Part shown: one piece after another, positions 7,192-16,475 of the stretch
Position numbering within the stretch: the first letter of the stretch is position 1
Layout of the letters: every line of letters starts with the position of its first letter
Source: Acidobacteriaceae bacterium
Lineage (GTDB): Bacteria > Acidobacteriota > Terriglobia > Terriglobales > Acidobacteriaceae
NCBI GenBank assembly: GCA_030037475.1
Contig: JASHRH010000229.1
Coordinates: forward strand, 1-33,353
Reading direction: 5' to 3'
DNA: 33,353 nucleotides
Notes under the pieces: model-generated
Databases searched by the model: none
The model's input: the letters and a program-made list of their open reading frames with translations, nothing else
Told to the model about the DNA's origin: nothing
Position numbers and translations under genes: made by a program

Positions 7192-8079
7192 TCAGCGGCC
7201 GCGCGCTTTTTCCCGCTGCAGCTCGCGCCATAACTCGCTCTTCGCGACGCCGCGCTCCCGGGCGAGGCGTTTGAGCGCGTCCTTCTCCGTCAGCCCTTCG
7301 GAGCTCTCCAGCTCCGCCAGCCGCTGGCGCACATTTCCCGGTCGATGGTTCGCCGCGTCGGCAGGCGGGCGCGCCTCGATCATCAGCACCATCTCGCCGC
7401 GCAGGTTGCGCACCTGTATCTCCTCGCGCACCTCGCGGACCCTGCCGCGGAGGTACTCTTCGTGGATTTTGGTCAGCTCGCGCGCCAGGGCCACGTGACA
7501 ATCGCCGCCCCACACCGCCTGGATGTCCTCCAGCGTGTCCAGGATGCGATGCGGCGCTTCATAGAGCACCAGCGTCGTTGGCCGCGCGAATGAGGCCGCT
7601 AATTCCTCCAGCGCGGTCCTGCGCGCGCCCCTGCGCGGCGGCAAAAAGCCCGCGAAGAAAAAGCGCTCCGTGTCCAGCCCGGAAGCCACGAGCGCCGCCA
7701 GCACGGCGCTGGGCCCGGGAATGGCGCAGACCGCGACACCGGCTTCAATGGCCGCGGCGACCAGAATCATCCCGGGATCGGAAATGCCCGGCGTGCCGGC
7801 GTCGGTGACCACCGCAATGCGCGCGCCGTGGCGGAGCTGTTCCAGCAGCTCGCGGCTGCGATCCGCCTCGTTGTGCTCGTGGCTGCTGATCACCGGCGTG
7901 AAGATGCCGTAGCGGTCCAGCAGCTTGCGGGTCTGGCGCGTGTCCTCGCAGGCGATGCGATCGACGCCGCGCAGCACCCGCAGCGCGCGCAGCGTGATGT
8001 CTTCGAGATTTCCGATCGGGGTGGCGACGATGTAGAGACCGGGGGCGAGCGACGGATGAGTCTCGTTAGTCTCGCTCAT
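7192..8079 (-). CDS. rsmI: 16S rRNA (cytidine1402-2'-O)-methyltransferase RsmI
   Basis: Predicted 295-aa cytoplasmic enzyme that 2'-O-methylates C1402 in the 16S rRNA decoding centre using S-adenosylmethionine. It has the tetrapyrrole-methylase fold with family blocks in order: YIVATPIGNLEDIT (16-29), ACEDTRQTRKLL (44-54), SSHEHNE (65-71), TDAGTPGISDPG (92-103) and IPGPSA (120-125). The helical C-terminal tail (about 258-292) is also typical. Length is normal for the family. The start lies inside the end of the upstream M50-like gene (14-bp overlap), so the two are translated as a coupled pair. I see no other good start. Confidence 0.95.
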   Translation of the reverse strand: MSETNETHPSLAPGLYIVATPIGNLEDITLRALRVLRGVDRIACEDTRQTRKLLDRYGIFTPVISSHEHNEADRSRELLEQLRHGARIAVVTDAGTPGISDPGMILVAAAIEAGVAVCAIPGPSAVLAALVASGLDTERFFFAGFLPPRRGARRTALEELAASFARPTTLVLYEAPHRILDTLEDIQAVWGGDCHVALARELTKIHEEYLRGRVREVREEIQVRNLRGEMVLMIEARPPADAANHRPGNVRQRLAELESSEGLTEKDALKRLARERGVAKSELWRELQREKARGR

Positions 8080-9214
8080 TGCCGTTGCGCTCCAGGCGCC
8101 GATACTCGGCCAGCAGGCCCATGCTGCTGCTCAGGTTCTGCCAGGTCACGATGCCCACCACGCGGCCGCTTTCCGCCACCGGGATCAGCGAGAGGCGCCC
8201 GCTGCCGATGCGGCGGATGAGCACGCCCAGCGAGTCCTCAGGCTGCGCTACCTGGAACGCTCTCGACATGATCGACTGAATGTAGCCGTTGCCTTCATTG
8301 CGCATTGCCTGGACGATGCCCTGCCGCGACACCACGCCGACCAGATTGGGCCCGCGCACCACCGGGAAATCGTCCTGGAGACTGTGGATGGCCTTGTACA
8401 GCGCATCGGAGAATGTGTCCGAGGGCGAGAGCGTGTCGAAGTCGGTCAGCATGATGTCCTTCATCCGCACCGTTTCCACGACGCTCTGAAAGAGCACACC
8501 CTGGTCTTCCAGCTGCGCGCCGATGAAGATGAAGAAGCCGCCCATGATGAGCCAGGGGCTGAGGCTTCCGGCCAGATGCGTGTTCGGCAGCGCCAGCAGG
8601 GCCAGGCCCACGACCACCGCGGCAATGCCGACCATTTGTCCGAGTCCCGAAGCCGCGCGCGTGGCCTGCGCCGTACCCCTGGTCCTCGAAAACGCACTGC
8701 GCAGCAGCCGCCCCGCATCCAGCGGATAGGCCGGGATCACGTGCAGCGCCGCCAGCACCACATTCAGCCACACGGTGGAGCGCATGAGGTGCGAGGGCGT
8801 CACCAGCGGCATGGCCGCAACGGGCACCTGCGCGGTCGCGCCCACGATGAGCGCTGCCACCACCCCGGCAAACAGCAGGTTCGAGAGCGGTCCGGCCGTG
8901 GCCATCGCTATCTGCGTGGCTCCGCTGTCAGCCCGCTCCGCCATTTCCGGGCTGGCGTAGGAAAAGAGACCGCCAATCGGCAGCAGCAGAATACTGCGCA
9001 CGGTGAGGCCGTGATACGCAGCCGTCATGGCACGCACTGCCTCCCTCCCCAGCACCGCACCCAGCAGCAGCACCCACAGCATCACGCCACGCCATCCGGA
9101 AACCCCGGCCAGATTGGTGGAGACCGCGCAGAAAAGCAGCAGCAGCAGGAAGAAATAGTGGATGCGCAGGTGCACTCCAAACCAGCGTCCCAGGGGCAAT
9201 GACCACGCGCGCAT
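8066..9214 (-). CDS. M50 (site-2 protease)-like membrane protein with two CBS domains, catalytic motif lost
   Basis: Predicted 382-aa protein with the architecture of Rip/FtsH-independent site-2 proteases: about six membrane segments (1-230) and a C-terminal CBS pair (about 251-370). Family landmarks are GVHLRIHYFF, SILLLPIGGLFSY, ATAGPLSNLL and PAYPLDAGR (161-169). The zinc-binding HExxH reads REAVR (57-61; DNA 9032-9046), so both histidine ligands are replaced. In the second motif, N-x-x-P-x-x-P-L-D-G-G-R has become H-x-x-P-x-x-P-L-D-A-G-R. Asp166 and Glu58 remain. The protein is therefore probably not a conventional metalloprotease; it may be a pseudo-protease that binds membrane substrates or senses nucleotides through its CBS domains. 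ATG 9214 is chosen because it opens into the conserved N-terminus; upstream sequence in frame overlaps rsmD on the other strand. It is coupled to rsmI downstream. Confidence 0.88.
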   Translation of the reverse strand: MRAWSLPLGRWFGVHLRIHYFFLLLLLFCAVSTNLAGVSGWRGVMLWVLLLGAVLGREAVRAMTAAYHGLTVRSILLLPIGGLFSYASPEMAERADSGATQIAMATAGPLSNLLFAGVVAALIVGATAQVPVAAMPLVTPSHLMRSTVWLNVVLAALHVIPAYPLDAGRLLRSAFSRTRGTAQATRAASGLGQMVGIAAVVVGLALLALPNTHLAGSLSPWLIMGGFFIFIGAQLEDQGVLFQSVVETVRMKDIMLTDFDTLSPSDTFSDALYKAIHSLQDDFPVVRGPNLVGVVSRQGIVQAMRNEGNGYIQSIMSRAFQVAQPEDSLGVLIRRIGSGRLSLIPVAESGRVVGIVTWQNLSSSMGLLAEYRRLERNGNERD

Positions 9215-9275
9215 CTCGATTCCCTTCTGCCTTCCCGTTATTGTAGAGGTTCGGCCGGATTTGGCCACGGAAGCC

Positions 9276-9842
9276 ATGCGCATCATTGCCGGACAATTCC
9301 GTTCGCGCCCGCTGCACGCGTCGCGCGGCCTCGACGTGCGGCCCACCAGCGATCGCCTGCGCGAGACGCTCTTCAACGTGCTCGCGCCCCGCATCGCCGG
9401 CTCCGTGTTCCTCGACCTGTACGCCGGATCGGGCGCTGTCGGCATCGAGGCTCTGAGCCGGGGCGCGCACGAGGCGGTGTTCGTCGAACAGGCTGAGGCG
9501 TCGCTGCGGGCCATCCGCGGCAATCTCGCCTCGCTCAGCATTCGCGGCGGATACGCGCTGGAGCCGCGCAGCGTCGCCGCCGCTCTCCCGCGCCTTGTGG
9601 AGGCTGGCTGCACCGCCGATCTCGTTTTCCTCGACCCGCCTTATGCCGCTGACGAGCAATATGCGGTCGTTCTCGGGCTGCTCGGGGGCGACTGCCGTTT
9701 GCTGCTCGCACCCGATGCGCTCGTCATCGCCGAGCATGAGAAGAGACGCGCCCTCGACGAGCGCTATGGCGCGCTGCTCCGCACCCGCGTGCTGCAGCAG
9801 GGAGATGCTGCGCTGAGCTTCTACCGGATCAAGCCGGAGTGA
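9276..9842 (+). CDS. rsmD: 16S rRNA (guanine966-N2)-methyltransferase RsmD
   Basis: Predicted 188-aa SAM-dependent methyltransferase that modifies G966 of 16S rRNA in the assembled 30S subunit. The start MRIIAGQFRSRPL is the family N-terminus, followed by VRPTSDRLRETLFNVL (21-36), the SAM-binding loop FLDLYAGSGAVGIEAL (45-60) and the catalytic DPPY motif (120-123). Length is normal. ATG 9276 matches the family start exactly; an in-frame upstream start at 9162 would run into the divergent M50-like gene. It is divergent from that gene across only 61 bp, so the promoters probably overlap. Confidence 0.95.
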   Translation: MRIIAGQFRSRPLHASRGLDVRPTSDRLRETLFNVLAPRIAGSVFLDLYAGSGAVGIEALSRGAHEAVFVEQAEASLRAIRGNLASLSIRGGYALEPRSVAAALPRLVEAGCTADLVFLDPPYAADEQYAVVLGLLGGDCRLLLAPDALVIAEHEKRRALDERYGALLRTRVLQQGDAALSFYRIKPE

Positions 9843-9889
9843 GGCTGGACGCGTGATGGGAGATCTGATTTAATTGTAACTACGAAAAA

Positions 9890-10171
9890 ATGGCGTTCGT
9901 TTGGAATGAAACGAAGCGCGCGGCCAATTTGCGAAAACATAGCCTGGATTTTGCCGATGCGTGGCTCGTTTACGACAATGCGGACAAAGTGACATTTTCG
10001 TCGTCCCGAAATGACGAAGAGAGGCTCGTTGACATTGCGATGGTCGAGATAGCCGGGCGGGTACTGACGCTGATTTATGTGGAACGAGGAGAGGACGTTC
10101 GAGCGATCTCTTTCCGGACGGCATCAGGGAAGGAAAGGAGGATCTATGAGCGGGAAAAAGAGCGGAACTGA
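9890..10171 (+). CDS. brnT: BrnT-family type II toxin
   Basis: Predicted 93-aa BrnT-like (DUF497) toxin. Characterised BrnT proteins are ribonucleases with a RelE-like fold that stop translation and are neutralised by BrnA. Visible family features are F-x-W-x-x-x-K-x-x-x-N-x-x-KH near the N-terminus (residues 3-17), an LDFADA segment, NDEERLVDIAMVE in the middle, and the C-terminal ISFRTASGKERRIYE block. No clear Shine-Dalgarno precedes ATG 9890, while the downstream antitoxin has a strong one; that would favour more antitoxin than toxin. The antitoxin start overlaps the toxin end by 26 bp. Confidence 0.92.
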   Translation: MAFVWNETKRAANLRKHSLDFADAWLVYDNADKVTFSSSRNDEERLVDIAMVEIAGRVLTLIYVERGEDVRAISFRTASGKERRIYEREKERN

Positions 10172-10463
10172 CTGGGCTCGCGTGCGCGCGATTCGCGAGG
10201 ACGCCCCGATTCCATTTGATCCCGAGGACGGACCCTACGATCCGAATGACGAAGCCGCCACGGAAGCATGGCTCTCCAGGACCAGGGTCCGCAAACCCGG
10301 TCAGCGTGGTCCCGGAAAGGCGCCCAGGAAGCGGCTCGTCTCCCTGCGCCTTTCCCCCGAAGTGATTGAACACTTCCGCGCAACGGGGCCTGGCTGGCAA
10401 ACGCGTATTGACGAAACGCTGCGGAAGAATGTCGCACGACAGCGCAGGCGGAAAGCCAGTTAG
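10146..10463 (+). CDS. brnA: BrnA-family antitoxin
   Basis: Predicted 105-aa partner of BrnT. BrnA antitoxins bind the toxin with an N-terminal helical part and DNA with a C-terminal ribbon-helix-helix, and the complex represses its own operon. Here an acidic Pro-rich N-terminal region (about 20-45) precedes KRLVSLRLSPEVIEHFRATGPGWQTRI (63-89), the typical RHH block of this DUF4415-type family. ATG 10146 is preferred because AAAGGAGG stands 4 bases upstream; the longer frame from 10077 lies inside brnT. The gene ends tail-to-tail with the downstream minus-strand gene, sharing the bases TTAG. Confidence 0.9.
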   Translation: MSGKKSGTDWARVRAIREDAPIPFDPEDGPYDPNDEAATEAWLSRTRVRKPGQRGPGKAPRKRLVSLRLSPEVIEHFRATGPGWQTRIDETLRKNVARQRRRKAS

Positions 10464-11014
10464 CTTCGTTCCCCTGTTTTCAGATCCACGGTGAAGGGCA
10501 CTTCCTTATCCGTCAGCAGATCCCACCCGAAGCCGTGCAGCGCATTGCCGCGAACCTCCGCGATGCGCAGGCCCTCCGCCGAAAGCCGTGGGGTTTGCCA
10601 CGCCTGGCCCGCCGCGCCCCACGCCATCAGCGCATGATGCCCGGCGAATAACAGCAACCCCTGCTCCGCGAGCACCCGCACCTCCAGCACCGGACGAAAC
10701 GGCAGATGCGTGAAGCGCTCCGGCTCGCGCGTATTGACCACATACGCGTATCCACCAGAGACCGCGCACAACTCGTCGCGATGCGGACAACTCCACAGCC
10801 CCGTCGGCGCCGCCGGATCAGCGAATCCCAATGCAAAGGTCGCCAGAAACGACGCGCCCTCCGCGGGCTGCACCATGACTTCCAGCGCTCCGCGCTCCAC
10901 CTCTTCCGCTTCGCGCGGGTAGACGAATCTTTGCGGCGGCAGAATGAGCGGCCGAGTTGCGAGGATCTCCGCCTGCCAGGAATGCTCAAAAGTGAAATCG
11001 ACTGTTGGCTTCAT
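10460..11014 (-). CDS. Conserved-looking protein of unknown function, coupled to gltX
   Basis: Predicted 184-aa soluble protein that I do not recognise. It has no signal peptide or membrane segment and is rich in alternating hydrophobic residues with many Trp, Phe and Gly, which suggests a mainly beta-strand fold. Segments such as GGYAYVVNT and [21 protein letters not shown] recall repeats of beta-propeller blades, but I cannot assign a family. Its ATG overlaps the gltX stop as ATGA (11014-11011), so it is translated from the gltX message. The GC content and third-position pattern match its neighbours, which supports a real gene. Confidence 0.75.
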   Translation of the reverse strand: MKPTVDFTFEHSWQAEILATRPLILPPQRFVYPREAEEVERGALEVMVQPAEGASFLATFALGFADPAAPTGLWSCPHRDELCAVSGGYAYVVNTREPERFTHLPFRPVLEVRVLAEQGLLLFAGHHALMAWGAAGQAWQTPRLSAEGLRIAEVRGNALHGFGWDLLTDKEVPFTVDLKTGERS

Positions 11015-12525
11015 CCCGCGAGAAACCGCTCCACTCGCTCGCGCACGCTCGTCACGTGAGCCGGCAGCGGCAGGCGGCTGCCCTCTTCGAAAATCGGGAT
11101 CAGCCTGTCGAACTCCGGACCCGAGTGTGACCCGGTCAGCGCAATCCTCACCGGATGGAACAAATCCTTCCCCTTCGCGCCGGTCTCCGCCTTCACCTCG
11201 TTCATCCAGGCCCTGAACTGCTCCGGCGTCACTGGCCCTCCACCCGCATCTCCGTGCGCTCGCACCTTCGCAGCAAAAGCCGCGAGTACTTTCTGTGCGC
11301 TTTCGCTCGCCAGCACGGCCGCGTTCTCGGCGTTCGCGCGCGCCGCCTTGAGGTCAAACCCAAACACAAACCCGGCCTTCTTCGGCAGCTCATCCAGCTG
11401 GCTTACCGCCGGCAGGAACAGCGCCAGCAGCTTTGCAAACCACGCTTTCGTCTCCGAATTTGCCGTATCGAACCCCGGCAGCAGCTCCACGCCTGCGAAA
11501 TGCGGCCATGCCAGCTCCTCCACGCGGGCCGGCTCGGCCTGCTTCAGATAGTGCCGGTTCAGCCAGTGCAGCTTTTCCCAGTCGAAGACCGCCGGCGATG
11601 CCGTCACCCGCTCCAGCCGGAACTCCCGCGTCAACTCCCTGAGCGAGAAAATCTCCCGCGTTCCGCCCTCCGCGCCCCAGCCCAGCAGCGCCAGATAATT
11701 GACCAGCGCCTCGGGCAAAATCCCCATCTCGCGGAAGCTGCCCACCGCCGTCGCGCCGTGCCGCTTCGAGAGCTTCTCGCGATCGCTGCCCAGAATTGTC
11801 GACAGATGCGCGAATTCCGGCAGCTTCCATCCGAACGCCTCGTAAATCGCCACCTGTTTCGGCGTGTTCGAAATGTGGTCGTCACCGCGGATCACGTGCG
11901 TGATCTCCATCAGCGCGTCGTCGACCGTGACCACGTAGTTGTAGACGGGCATGCCCGACGACCGCACCAGGATCGGGTCGCTCACCGTCTCGTTCGGAAA
12001 CTCCACCTCGCCGCGCACCAGATCGTGAAAACGCAGCGGGTGATCGGGAATGCGCAGCCGCACCGCGAAGGGCTCGCCCGCCGCTGCCCGGCGCGCCGAC
12101 TCCGCTTCGGCCAACCCGCGGCACCGGCCCGAATACACCTGCGCACGATGCTCCGCCGCCGCCGCCACTCGCTCGGCCTCCAGTTGCTCGGCCGTGCAGA
12201 AGCAGCGGTACGCCTTACCCTCCGCCTGCAGCCGCTCCGTGTGCTCGCGATAGATCCCGAGCCGCTCCGACTGCCGGTAGGGCGCGTGCGGACCCTCCAC
12301 GCCCGGACCCTCGTCCCACTCCAGCCCCAGCCACTGGAGATCCTCGATCAGCGCCTCCTCATGCCGCGCCTCGCTGCGGTCCAGGTCGGTGTCCTCGATG
12401 CGCAGCACGAACACGCCTCCCAGATGGCGGGCAAACAGCCAGTTATAGAGGGCAGTGCGGGCCCCGCCCACGTGCAGATATCCGGTGGGCGAAGGGGCAA
12501 AACGGACGCGAGGCGCGCGGGACAT
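11011..12525 (-). CDS. gltX: Glutamyl-tRNA synthetase
   Basis: Predicted 504-aa class I aminoacyl-tRNA synthetase that charges tRNA-Glu with glutamate. The HIGH-type motif is [14 protein letters not shown] (11-24), the KMSKS-type loop is KLSKRHG (251-257), and RIEDTD (42-47) and [11 protein letters not shown] (214-224) are both characteristic. Cysteines at 108, 110 and 135 sit where several GltX proteins bind zinc. The C-terminal half is the helical anticodon-binding domain; the length is slightly above the usual 470-490. ATG 12525 gives [15 protein letters not shown]; a TTG two codons upstream is possible. No clear Shine-Dalgarno is visible. Whether it is discriminating, or also charges tRNA-Gln in an organism with GatCAB, cannot be told from sequence alone. 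Confidence 0.97.
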   Translation of the reverse strand: MSRAPRVRFAPSPTGYLHVGGARTALYNWLFARHLGGVFVLRIEDTDLDRSEARHEEALIEDLQWLGLEWDEGPGVEGPHAPYRQSERLGIYREHTERLQAEGKAYRCFCTAEQLEAERVAAAAEHRAQVYSGRCRGLAEAESARRAAAGEPFAVRLRIPDHPLRFHDLVRGEVEFPNETVSDPILVRSSGMPVYNYVVTVDDALMEITHVIRGDDHISNTPKQVAIYEAFGWKLPEFAHLSTILGSDREKLSKRHGATAVGSFREMGILPEALVNYLALLGWGAEGGTREIFSLRELTREFRLERVTASPAVFDWEKLHWLNRHYLKQAEPARVEELAWPHFAGVELLPGFDTANSETKAWFAKLLALFLPAVSQLDELPKKAGFVFGFDLKAARANAENAAVLASESAQKVLAAFAAKVRAHGDAGGGPVTPEQFRAWMNEVKAETGAKGKDLFHPVRIALTGSHSGPEFDRLIPIFEEGSRLPLPAHVTSVRERVERFLAG

Positions 12526-12601
12526 GGCCAAAAAATGATCTTATGCGCCGTGCGCCAAGGCCACAACTTCCGCACAGTCAGCCGTTAGAATGGCATTCAG
12601 C

Positions 12602-12706
12602 ATTTTCAGAGAGGGTGCATCCTGAGCCTCGACGTCCGAGTCGCTGCGACCATCAGAGAGCGGCGACCCTGCATGAAGCGACAAAGGACGCAGAAGCTCT
12701 GAAAAT
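12602..12706 (+). promoter_or_regulatory. Candidate structured leader of ddl
   Basis: ATTTTCAGAG (12602-12611) and CTCTGAAAAT (12697-12706) are perfect 10-bp reverse complements enclosing 85 bases. AGGGT directly after the left arm can pair with ACCCT at about 12666-12670, and a GTCG-ctg-CGAC hairpin lies inside. The right arm ends 9 bases before the ddl ATG, and no Shine-Dalgarno sequence is visible before that ATG. This could be a translational control element. It resembles no riboswitch class that I know. Confidence 0.35.
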
Positions 12707-12715
12707 CCGTCACCC

Positions 12716-13903
<1,188 letters not shown>

Positions 13904-13950
13904 GGCGCAGCTCCACAGAAACTACCGGAGCCTCGGCGGTGTCAGAATAA

Positions 13951-13968
13951 GAGGGAGCCCTCGTTTTT
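13951..13968 (+). terminator. Possible weak intrinsic terminator after ddl
   Basis: GAGG-gag-CCTC forms a short GC stem at 13951-13961 (4 bp, 5 if the loop is tighter), followed by G and TTTTT (13964-13968), 47 bp past the ddl stop. The stem is short, so efficiency would be low. Confidence 0.35.
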
Positions 13969-14001
13969 CGCATCCTACTCGTCGAAAAGGAGTCGCGCGG
14001 A

Positions 14002-14478
14002 ATGACCCTGCTGGATGCTCCTGCCTACAATGCGCGCCGGGCGCGCCTCATTCAGCGACTTTCCCTTGTCGCAGCGGTTATCGTGGTCGTCGGGGCCATC
14101 GGCGCCTGGCTGTGGTTCCTCCAGATTCCCTGGCAGTTCTGGCACTGGCCCTCCGATCACAAGATCAACACCTTTCTTGACACGGTGGAGAGCGGCAATC
14201 TGCAGAAGGCCTACGGCATCTGGAACAACGATCCCAACTGGCAGCAGCACCCGCAGCAATACGCGCCCTATACGATCCAGGAATTCACGAAAGACTGGGG
14301 CCCGGCCAGCGATTACGGCGTGATCAAAAACCACAAGATCATCGTCGCCCATCACTCCGGCAATGGCGTCATCATTGGCGTCGACATCAACGGCGGTAAA
14401 ACACCCATCTTCCTGTTCGTCGACGACAAGAACGATACGATCAGCTTCTCGCCGGTGGAGCTGTACAGCGGCCCATAG
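14002..14478 (+). CDS. Single-pass membrane protein of unknown function
   Basis: Predicted 158-aa protein. A basic N-terminus (NARRARLIQR) precedes one hydrophobic helix (about 20-42), giving an N-in signal anchor. The remaining roughly 115 residues are then periplasmic and look like a small alpha/beta domain (KINTFLDTVESGNLQKAYGIW, then strands VIKNHKIIVAHH, VIIGVDIN and TPIFLFVDD). The overall plan is like small domains of the Coa1 or DUF4864 type, but I cannot assign it to a family. AAGGAG at 13987-13992 stands 9 bases before ATG 14002, a good ribosome-binding site. It lies between ddl and the convergent fabD. Confidence 0.75.
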   Translation: MTLLDAPAYNARRARLIQRLSLVAAVIVVVGAIGAWLWFLQIPWQFWHWPSDHKINTFLDTVESGNLQKAYGIWNNDPNWQQHPQQYAPYTIQEFTKDWGPASDYGVIKNHKIIVAHHSGNGVIIGVDINGGKTPIFLFVDDKNDTISFSPVELYSGP

Positions 14479-14506
14479 CCTGATGGTCGGCCCTCGGCGC
14501 CAGCCG

Positions 14507-15442
14507 TTACCGGCTACTGACTGCTGATTCCAGGCTCTTCTCGTCCTCGACGTTCACACACGTCTGGCCACGGTCGATCTGCCGCATCAGCCCGCTCAGC
14601 ACCCTGCCTGGACCCACCTCCACAAACGCCGCCGGAGACTGCGCGATCAGCAGCTGCACGGATTCGACCCAGCGCACCGCGCCCGTCACCTGCCGGATCA
14701 GCGCCTGCCGCAACGCGTCGGGCTCCGTCACCAGCGCCGCATCCACATTCACCGCGACCGGAACACGCGGCGCGGCGAACTCCGTTGCCCGCAGCAGTTC
14801 CGCCAGCCGGTCCTGCGCCGGCTGCATCAGGGCGCAGTGAAAAGGCGCGCTCACCTGCAGCATCACCACGCGCTTCGCTCCGCGGTCTTTGCCTACCTGC
14901 GCCGCTCGCTCCACAGCCGGAGCCTCACCGGAAATCACCGTCTGCTCCGGTGAGTTGAAATTTGCCGCCGAGACCACCCGCTGCGTCTCGGCCGCCGCAT
15001 CGCCGCAGGCGCGCGCCGTTTCCTCCGAACTCAACCCGAGCACTGCGGCCATCGCGCCCTGCCCCGCCGGTACCGCTTCCTGCATGAATTTGCCGCGCTG
15101 CCGCACCGTCCGCACCGCGTCAGCAAACTGCAGCGACCCAGCGGCCACATTTGCCGCGTACTCGCCGAGCGAGTGTCCCGCCACGACCGCCGGCGTCACT
15201 CCTTTCTCCGCCAGCACACGCAGCGCCGCCACGCTCACCGTGCAGATCGCCGGCTGCTGGTATTCCGTGAGCTTCAGTTGATCGTCCGGTCCCTCGAAGC
15301 AGAGCTTCGAGATCGAAAACCCCAGCGCGTCGTCCGCTTCCTCGAAAGTCTGCCGCGCCACCGCAAACTTGTCCGCGAGGTCGCGGCCCATGCCGACATA
15401 CTGGGAGTTCTGTCCGGGGAAGAGGAAGGCAAGCTTTTTCAT
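14507..15442 (-). CDS. fabD: Malonyl-CoA--acyl-carrier-protein transacylase
   Basis: Predicted 311-aa cytoplasmic enzyme that loads malonyl groups from CoA onto acyl carrier protein for fatty-acid synthesis. The N-terminus LAFLFPGQNSQYVGMG (4-19) is the family signature, with N at the position usually held by G in GQGSQ. The nucleophile elbow GHSLGEYAA places the active serine at 91, APFHCALM carries the catalytic histidine, and VEVGPGRVLSGL is the usual C-terminal block. ATG 15442 is chosen because it gives the canonical start; an in-frame ATG at 15502 adds a Pro/Arg-rich stretch with no homology. It stands alone, with no fabH or fabG beside it in the window. Confidence 0.97.
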   Translation of the reverse strand: MKKLAFLFPGQNSQYVGMGRDLADKFAVARQTFEEADDALGFSISKLCFEGPDDQLKLTEYQQPAICTVSVAALRVLAEKGVTPAVVAGHSLGEYAANVAAGSLQFADAVRTVRQRGKFMQEAVPAGQGAMAAVLGLSSEETARACGDAAAETQRVVSAANFNSPEQTVISGEAPAVERAAQVGKDRGAKRVVMLQVSAPFHCALMQPAQDRLAELLRATEFAAPRVPVAVNVDAALVTEPDALRQALIRQVTGAVRWVESVQLLIAQSPAAFVEVGPGRVLSGLMRQIDRGQTCVNVEDEKSLESAVSSR

Positions 15443-15621
15443 CTTTCTGCCATCATAACTGCGCTGGTCGCGCGGACGCGGCGCGGAGAAACCGGGGATC
15501 ATTCCTCACAATTCACAACTTGCTCCCGTCCGGCATAACCTTCCGGGAAACCGCGCGTCTATAGGGCAAGAGGCGCGCGGGGCGCGCGCTCAACCGCTGC
15601 TGCCCCTGCCGCCCTCGATGA

Positions 15622-15654
15622 AAGCCCCGGCGGTTCGTGGGTCCGCCGGGGCTT
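15622..15654 (-). terminator. 12-bp GC-rich hairpin after the GvpL/F-like gene
   Basis: AAGCCCCGGCGG (15622-15633) and CCGCCGGGGCTT (15643-15654) are perfect 12-bp reverse complements with a 9-base loop. The hairpin begins 26 bp past the stop of the minus-strand GvpL/F-like gene, before fabD. No strong T-run follows on either strand, so it is a likely but not classical terminator and may work with Rho. Confidence 0.55.
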
Positions 15655-15680
15655 CTCTTTGCTGAAATGCGAAGTTGGGT

Positions 15681-16475
15681 CTACGCCGAGACAGCGAGGC
15701 CGGCCGCGGGGCGCGCGACCACCGTCGCCGCCACCGGCGCCGCGCCGTGATGCGTCAGCCGGTGCACGAAGTGGTACGGCGGCCACGGTCCCGAGAGCTG
15801 CATCTGGCAATCTTTCATCAGCAGCGCCGCGCTCGAATACTTGTTCTGGTACCGCTCCACCGCGCCCGAATCGATCAGGTGCGCGATGTCGAGCAGCATC
15901 TTGCCCGTGTCCAGCCTCCGGCAGCTTACCTCCTCCGCCAGGGGCAGGAACATGCGGTGCATCTGCACGGTCACCGCGCGCGCCTTGGTTTGCCGCTCCC
16001 GCTGGAGCGCCGCGTTCTCCCGCAGGTTCGAGAGATACGCGCGTCCGGTTGAGGACGATGGTGGCGCATTGTAGCGCCGGATCTGCTCGCGGCAGCAGTC
16101 GTCCAGCACCACCTTCAGGTGCATCTCCGCTTTGCCGCGCAGGCGTTCGATATTGGTCACAAACTGCCGCTGGTTGGAGCGAATCGAGCGGCGCAGGGCC
16201 TCGTCGTCCGCAAATACGGTTCCAAATCGGAACGGCAGCACCGTGGAAGTCCTGAAACAATCGGAGATCACCCGGGCGTGCTCCATGCCGGCCTGCTGGG
16301 TGAGGGTTTCGGTTGAGGAATATTCGCTGACGATAACCGCTAAATCACTGGCTGGGTAAAGGAAAACCTGATTTCCCTGCACTCCGGTGACGGCTTCCAT
16401 TGGAATTGGTTTCCGGTGCCGAAGCAACTCAGGAAAGGCTTGTCTTTCTGTTATGCAGTAGGCATACCACGCCAT
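15681..16475 (-). CDS. GvpL/GvpF-family gas vesicle protein homologue (orphan)
   Basis: Predicted 264-aa protein of the GvpL/GvpF family. In gas-vesicle producers these proteins are minor or accessory components needed for vesicle assembly and bind the shell protein GvpA. Diagnostic stretches are WYAYCITE at the start, VLPFRFGTVFADDEALR (79-95), the GKAEMHLKV strand (114-122) and, near the end, KDCQMQLSGPWPPYHFV, matching the sGPWPPYsF block of the family. No gvpA, gvpN, gvpK or other gas-vesicle gene is in the window, so the role here is open. ATG 16475 has GGAG 9 bases upstream; the longer frame to 16637 is rejected because the family start lies at MAWYAYC. It is divergent from a winged-helix regulator. 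Confidence 0.85.
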   Translation of the reverse strand: MAWYAYCITERQAFPELLRHRKPIPMEAVTGVQGNQVFLYPASDLAVIVSEYSSTETLTQQAGMEHARVISDCFRTSTVLPFRFGTVFADDEALRRSIRSNQRQFVTNIERLRGKAEMHLKVVLDDCCREQIRRYNAPPSSSTGRAYLSNLRENAALQRERQTKARAVTVQMHRMFLPLAEEVSCRRLDTGKMLLDIAHLIDSGAVERYQNKYSSAALLMKDCQMQLSGPWPPYHFVHRLTHHGAAPVAATVVARPAAGLAVSA

